Shown: positions 59,840 through 64,000 of the stretch, piece after piece
How the letters are laid out: each line of letters begins with the position of its first letter
Numbering within the stretch: the first letter of the stretch is position 1
NCBI GenBank assembly: GCA_002007465.1
Contig: LNAC01000103.1
Location: 1,944,565-2,008,564 of the forward strand
From: Ailurus styani
Taxonomy: Eukaryota; Chordata; Mammalia; Carnivora; Ailuridae
DNA length: 64,000 bases
Reading direction: 5' to 3'
Translations under genes and position numbers: made by a program
The notes under the pieces: model-generated
Databases searched by the model: none
Told to the model about the DNA's origin: nothing
The model's input: the letters and a program-made list of their open reading frames with translations, nothing else

Positions 59840-60759
59840 TTTAGTCTCTCTGTATAGAGGACCCCTTTCAGTATTTTCTGTAGTGCTGGTTTGGTGTTTG
59901 CAAATTCTTTTAGTTTTTGTTTATTCTGGAAGCTTTTTATCTCTCCTTCTATTTTCAATGACAGCCTAGCTGGATGTAGTATTCTTGGCTGCATATTTTT
60001 CTCGTTTAGTGCTCTGAATATATCATGCCATTACTTTCTGGCCTGCCAGGTCACTGTGTATAGGTCTGCTGCCAATCTAATATTTCTACCGTTGTATGTC
60101 ACAGACGTCTTGTCCCGAGCTGCTTTCAGGATTTTCTCTTTGTCACTGAGACTTGTAAGTCGATGGTGCATTGAGTTATTTTTATTGATTTTGAGGGCAT
60201 TCTCTGTGCCTCCTGGATTTTGATGCTTGTTTCCTTCACCAAATTAGGGAAATTCTGTACTATAATTTGCTCCAGTATACTTTCTGACCCTCTCTCTCTT
60301 TCTTCTTCTTCTGGGATCCCAATTATTCTAATATTGTTTTGTCTTATGATATCACTTATCTCTTGAATTCTCCCCTTGTGGTCCAGTAGTTGTTTATCTC
60401 TCTTTTTCTCAGCTTCTTTATTCTTCATCATTTGGTCTTCTGTATCACTAATTCTCTTTTCTGCCTCATTTATCTTAGCAGTAAGAGCCTCCATTTTTTA
60501 TTGCACCTTATTCATATTTTTTTTTAATTTCAACTTGGTTAGTTTTTAGTTCTTTTATTTCCCCAGAAAGGGATTTTATTTCTCCAGAAAGGGATTCTCT
60601 AGTATCTTCCATGCTTTTTTTGACCCCACATAGCAACTTGATAATCGTCATTCTAAACTCTTGTTCTGACATCTTGCTAATGTCTGAATTGATTAGGTCC
60701 CTAGCCATTGGTACTGCCTCTTGTTCTTTTTTTTTTTTTTTTGAGGTGATTTTTTCCAC
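59840..60759 (-). pseudogene. L1 ORF1 pseudogene (RNA-binding protein)
   Basis: Remnant of L1 ORF1p, the trimeric RNA chaperone of the L1 particle. A frame from 60759 gives a lysine-rich N terminus and a coiled-coil part with an in-tandem SLSGEIK repeat. After a frame break near 60500 the next frame (60126-60494) holds the rest of the coiled coil and the RRM-type core NNIRIIGIPEEEERERG. The C-terminal domain follows in another frame with at least one in-frame stop (after QARK, about 60048) and ends about 59840. Confidence 0.92.
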
Positions 60760-61023
60760 GTTATCATTTTATCCAGGTAAGAATAGATGAATGAGAGAAC
60801 AAAATACTGAAAGGGTAACAACAACCTCAGAAAAATATACACTAACCAAATCGGAAGAGACTGTCCAGAAAGTGATTGCTTTTCTGTTCCTAGAGTTGGT
60901 GGTCTTCTCTTCAATCTCCTGTTGAGTTTGTAGGTGTTCAGAATGGTTTGATAACTATCTAGCTGAACTCCTGAGACCCAACGATATTTAGGTCTTCTAC
61001 TCCTCTGCCATCTTGCTCCTCCC
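60760..61023 (-). promoter_or_regulatory. L1 5' UTR, short
   Basis: The minus strand GGAGGAGCAAGATGGCAGAG start and about 260 bases to ORF1. The usual longer promoter is not present to the right of 61023, so the copy may be slightly 5'-truncated or start at an internal start site. Confidence 0.6.
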
Positions 61024-61084
61024 CTTCCTCCATTTTTAAAGTCATATTTTATTTATTTATTTACATTTAATTTAATTTTACTAT

Positions 61085-61235
61085 TGCTATATGAGTTCCT
61101 TATATTAACTCCTTATCAAATACATAGTTTGCTAATATTTCCTCCCATTTTGTAAGTTGCCTTTTCATTCTGTTGATCATTTTCTTTGCTGTGCAGTGGT
61201 TTTTTTAGTTTGATTTAGTTCTACTCGCCTATTTT
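61085..61235 (-). mobile_element. L1 ORF2 fragment, antisense
   Basis: TTCCTCCCATTTTGTAAGTTG and TTTCATTCTGTTGATCATTTTC are antisense L1 ORF2 near the RNase-H-like/C-terminal part. Truncated at both sides. Confidence 0.75.
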
Positions 61236-61282
61236 AAGTGTTCTTATCATAATAAAAGTAAATAAATAAATAGAAATTAATG

Positions 61283-61620
61283 GTGCTGGAACAGCTAAAT
61301 ATCCATATGCAAAATAAATAAGCTAGATTCCTTTCTTATGAAGTGACACAAATTAATTCAAATGGATCTTCAGCCTAAATATAAGAACTAAGTGTAAAAA
61401 AACTCTTAGAAATAGAATTATGTTTTTGTTACTTTAGGTTAGGCAGAATCTTCTTTAATACAACAACAAAATCATAATCATCAAAAGAAAAAAATGATAG
61501 CTTGAACAACACCAAAGTTAATATAACCCTTGTTCTTTAAAGACACCATCAAAAAAGTGAAAACACAACCCCCAAAATGGGCACAAATATTAGTTTTATG
61601 TTAACAAAACATATTTATCC
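61283..61620 (+). mobile_element. L1 ORF2 fragment, sense
   Basis: TAATGGTGCTGGAACAGCTA, AAATATCCATATGCAAAATAA, TTCAAATGGATCTTCAGCC and AAAACTCTTAGAAATAGAATT follow L1 ORF2 in the sense direction. Its final part covers the same ORF2 segment as the antisense piece at 61085-61235, so the two are separate insertions, not one inverted copy. Confidence 0.75.
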
Positions 61621-62409
61621 ATATGAGAACATCTCCTTTCTAGATTTTTTAGGAAAATCAAGGTAAGTGTTTTAAGATTGACTTCAGATGCCAAATACCG
61701 CATATTTTGTTTTACCTGAAAAAATTTGACCTACTCCATATTGTGCTACCAATTCAGGGGGCTAAATATAGTTTTTCTATTAAAATTCCTGAGTCCACAT
61801 ACTGCCCTGACCTTTGCTCTCTCTCCTTGACGTGAATTGTAACTGTAACACAAGGACTATTGGCATGCTTCCCATGTTTGACCCTTGACTCATCCATTCC
61901 TGTACGGGAATTAGGTTTCCAAACTATATCAGGAAGGGTCATACCTGGGTGGAAAAGAACAAATTGAGAACAACTCCTTTCTCAAGAAACTATAATACCA
62001 AACCGGTCTGAAAACAGAGGTGAAAGATAAATGACTCAAACAGCAAGAAAAATAAAACTATTAATCAAACACCTGTAATCTTACCTGGGATTTTGGTGCT
62101 CAGAGACATGACTATGTCTTATCTTCATATTTTAAGTAAAACCATTATATTTATATATTTTTAATTAGTTCTTTATTGATCAGCTTTCTTTTAATATGTA
62201 ATCTGAAATATATATATATATGTATATATATATTTTTTTGGGGGGGGGATAACCTAATTTTCCCATATATCCAACTATTGAATGTTAAATATTTCTTAAA
62301 TGATACTTTTGTTCACTCATCCATTATTGGTACTTGTTTCCTTTTTTTAAAAACACTGTGAATTTGCCTGCTATAAATATTCTTTCACATATTTTCTGTT
62401 TTAAAAGTG
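61621..62409. other. Unannotated sequence with (AT)n and G run
   Basis: A (TA)n stretch at about 62207-62233 is followed by T and G runs near 62234-62250. No gene or other element is recognised. Confidence 0.45.
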
Positions 62410-62422
62410 CAAATTTCTTTTA

Positions 62423-62616
62423 TTTATTTATTTATTTTTAAGATTTTATTTATTTATTTGCCAGAGAAGACACAGTAAGAGAAGGAACACAAGTAGGGGG
62501 AGTGGGGAGGATGAAGCGGGCTTTCTGCAGAGCAAGAAGCCTGATGTGGGCCTTGATCCCAGGATCATGACCTGAGCTGAAGGCAGATGCTTCATGACTA
62601 AACCCCTAGGTGCCCC
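62423..62616 (-). mobile_element. CAN-SINE, older, antisense
   Basis: (TTTA)n, AAGATTTTATTTATTTATTTGCC and an inverted head ending CCCCTAGGTGCCCC. Target duplication CAAATTTCTTTTA at 62410-62422 and 62617-62629. The head is diverged. Confidence 0.93.
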
Positions 62617-62629
62617 CAAATTTCTTTTA

Positions 62630-64000
62630 AACCTATTCTTAACAGTAGAATTCTTAAACCACAGGATATGTGAATATTCAAATTTAAATAATAATCTAAA
62701 ACAAATCTTCAAAGTGATATCATCATTGTACATTCTAACCAGAAATGTACATAATACTCCATATCACTACACTTAAAATTGTCAAATTTTTATTTTTGAA
62801 GTGTCAATTTAAGTAAGTTAGTTTCTCATTCCCATATTGATTGGGCATTAACCTAAACACAATTTACGATAGTTTTTAGACATATATTCAATAAATTAGA
62901 AGCAGTAAGTAGATATCATAACAATGTGACTTTGATATTTATCATCTTTGTCTAGTATAAGTGAAAAAATTTATGATGAGAATATTTAATATCATTCCAA
63001 TGCTTCCTGAATTCTTCCTTGTATACTCAGTTGTCACTGCCCATCATTATAATATAGTGACAAATTAATGTTAAATTTAAGTGTTTCTCTTTAATGTCAG
63101 TTTTAGATATAAAAGTTTTATATATATATATAAAGAAATTATATGTATTGTATATATAAAAAAATTATATATGTTACATATATAAAGAAATTATATATAT
63201 TATATATATATTTATTTAAAGCTTCTTTAATAATATGGTTTACATTTTTGCTGCAGGTATGAGTTTTTCAGACTTTCTTGGCTTTAGCCAGATACCAAAT
63301 ACATTATTATATCTTCTTCAGAAATTCTTTTCTCTTTGGTTTTGCAAATGATCTAGGGAGGACATTAAGTTACTTCTTGAGAAAATAAAAAATTACCCAA
63401 ATTATAAAAGACATCACCAAAACCAGCTACAAAGTTGGCAGGGAACCATATTTCCCCAAAGGACACACTTTAACTATAAAGTAACATAACAGTCTCTTTT
63501 TCTGAGAAAGATGACTGCCTTCTAACTTACTGAGGATCCTGGTTCTCTAAAATCCTAGACTGTCAGAAACTTTGCCATTTGAAATTATATCAGTTAGAAT
63601 GAAGATTCTAAGTCAGTTTGGCACAATTAAGCAGTTTTGATCTATTACCCATGAAATTCCCTGCTTTCTGGCCATAACACTCTTCATCAACCAAAACTTT
63701 AAATTCTCTAATGAAACAGGATTGAGGGCCCATTTGCAGTCTAGATCGGATGGTAACCCCATTACTCACTGCCCTGCTTTGCTTGATTCTATCACATCAC
63801 TGTTTCTTTCCAATGTCAACTAAGTAACTTTCCCTCCAAATCCTATAAGATCTCTAGTTTTCCTTTTTTGGGGAAGATATGCAATGGTTCCCCTGATATG
63901 TGGCCTCCCTCATTGCAATGATTCAATAAATAACCGATGATTCATGGTTTTAGGAAAATCTGAAGGCTTCAGAGAGAATTGACTGTGCTTGCTAGACTGG
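62630..64000. other. Unannotated AT-rich sequence with AT-rich tandem block
   Basis: At about 63117-63212 a TATATAAAGAAATTATATAT-like unit recurs about three times. The remainder, including the less AT-rich last 500 bases, has no recognised gene, RNA or repeat. Confidence 0.5.

Larger units (their letters stand above)
55740..61023 (-). mobile_element. Near full-length carnivore L1 (LINE-1), defective
   Basis: About 5.3 kb on the minus strand. The 5' end at about 61023 reads GGAGGAGCAAGATGGCAGAG, followed by a short 5' UTR, ORF1 (from 60759), ORF2 (from about 59760) and the 3' UTR with an A-rich tail near 55747-55776 on the left. Reading frames are broken in many places: in-frame stops, indels and an A-run expansion near 59670. 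I could not identify the target duplication. Divergence is higher than in young CAN-SINEs, so it is a middle-aged inactive copy. Confidence 0.95.

Noticed and set aside
61085..61620. One L1 with twin-primed 5' inversion
   Set aside because: Both halves include the same ORF2 segment, so they cannot be parts of one inverted copy.

Overview
The window is nuclear DNA from a caniform carnivore, most likely a mustelid (ferret, mink or marten type). The evidence is about 25 tRNA-derived CAN-SINE copies, several carrying the 'GGTTAAAGCCTCTGCCTTCGG' head that I associate with mustelids, a carnivore-type L1 with an A-rich 3' end and a GGAGGAGCAAGATGGC 5' end, old mammalian MIR and MaLR repeats, and high AT content. 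I found no host protein-coding exon, no structural RNA gene and no CRISPR array. The long open frames are repeat translations, low-complexity sequence, or frames running through an N gap. The window reads as intergenic or deep intronic sequence.

Layout. 0-10 kb: a minus-strand solo LTR (428-959), CAN-SINEs and a plus-strand old L1 3' fragment split by a SINE (4025-5520). 9-26 kb: an old LTR-like block, L1 fragments, SINEs, a sized assembly gap in a (TA)n tract (15043-15930), MIR copies. 26-28 kb: a MaLR-type LTR, then an L1 fragment inserted into an older L1 with a clear 10-bp target duplication. 34.67-43.54 kb: a minus-strand class I (gamma-type) endogenous retrovirus (ERV) with paired LTRs, 4-bp CTAG target duplication, a tRNA-Glu-type primer site and a polypurine tract. 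Its 3' part is a mosaic of two different env genes, one followed by its own polypurine tract and U3 stub from the same LTR family as the solo LTR at 428-959. All frames are broken. 45-52 kb: degenerate minus-strand L1 sequence and more SINEs. 55.7-61.02 kb: a near full-length minus-strand L1 with decayed ORF1 and ORF2. 61-64 kb: two opposed L1 fragments, one SINE, AT-rich sequence.

Assembly quality. Single N bases at 38217, 40336, 40421, 40581 and 54149 each sit at the edge of a near-exact duplicated block. These look like unmerged contig overlaps or haplotype copies. About 2.6 kb of the apparent ERV interior is probably false duplication. No undescribed biological system is supported; the most distinctive item is the mosaic ERV.
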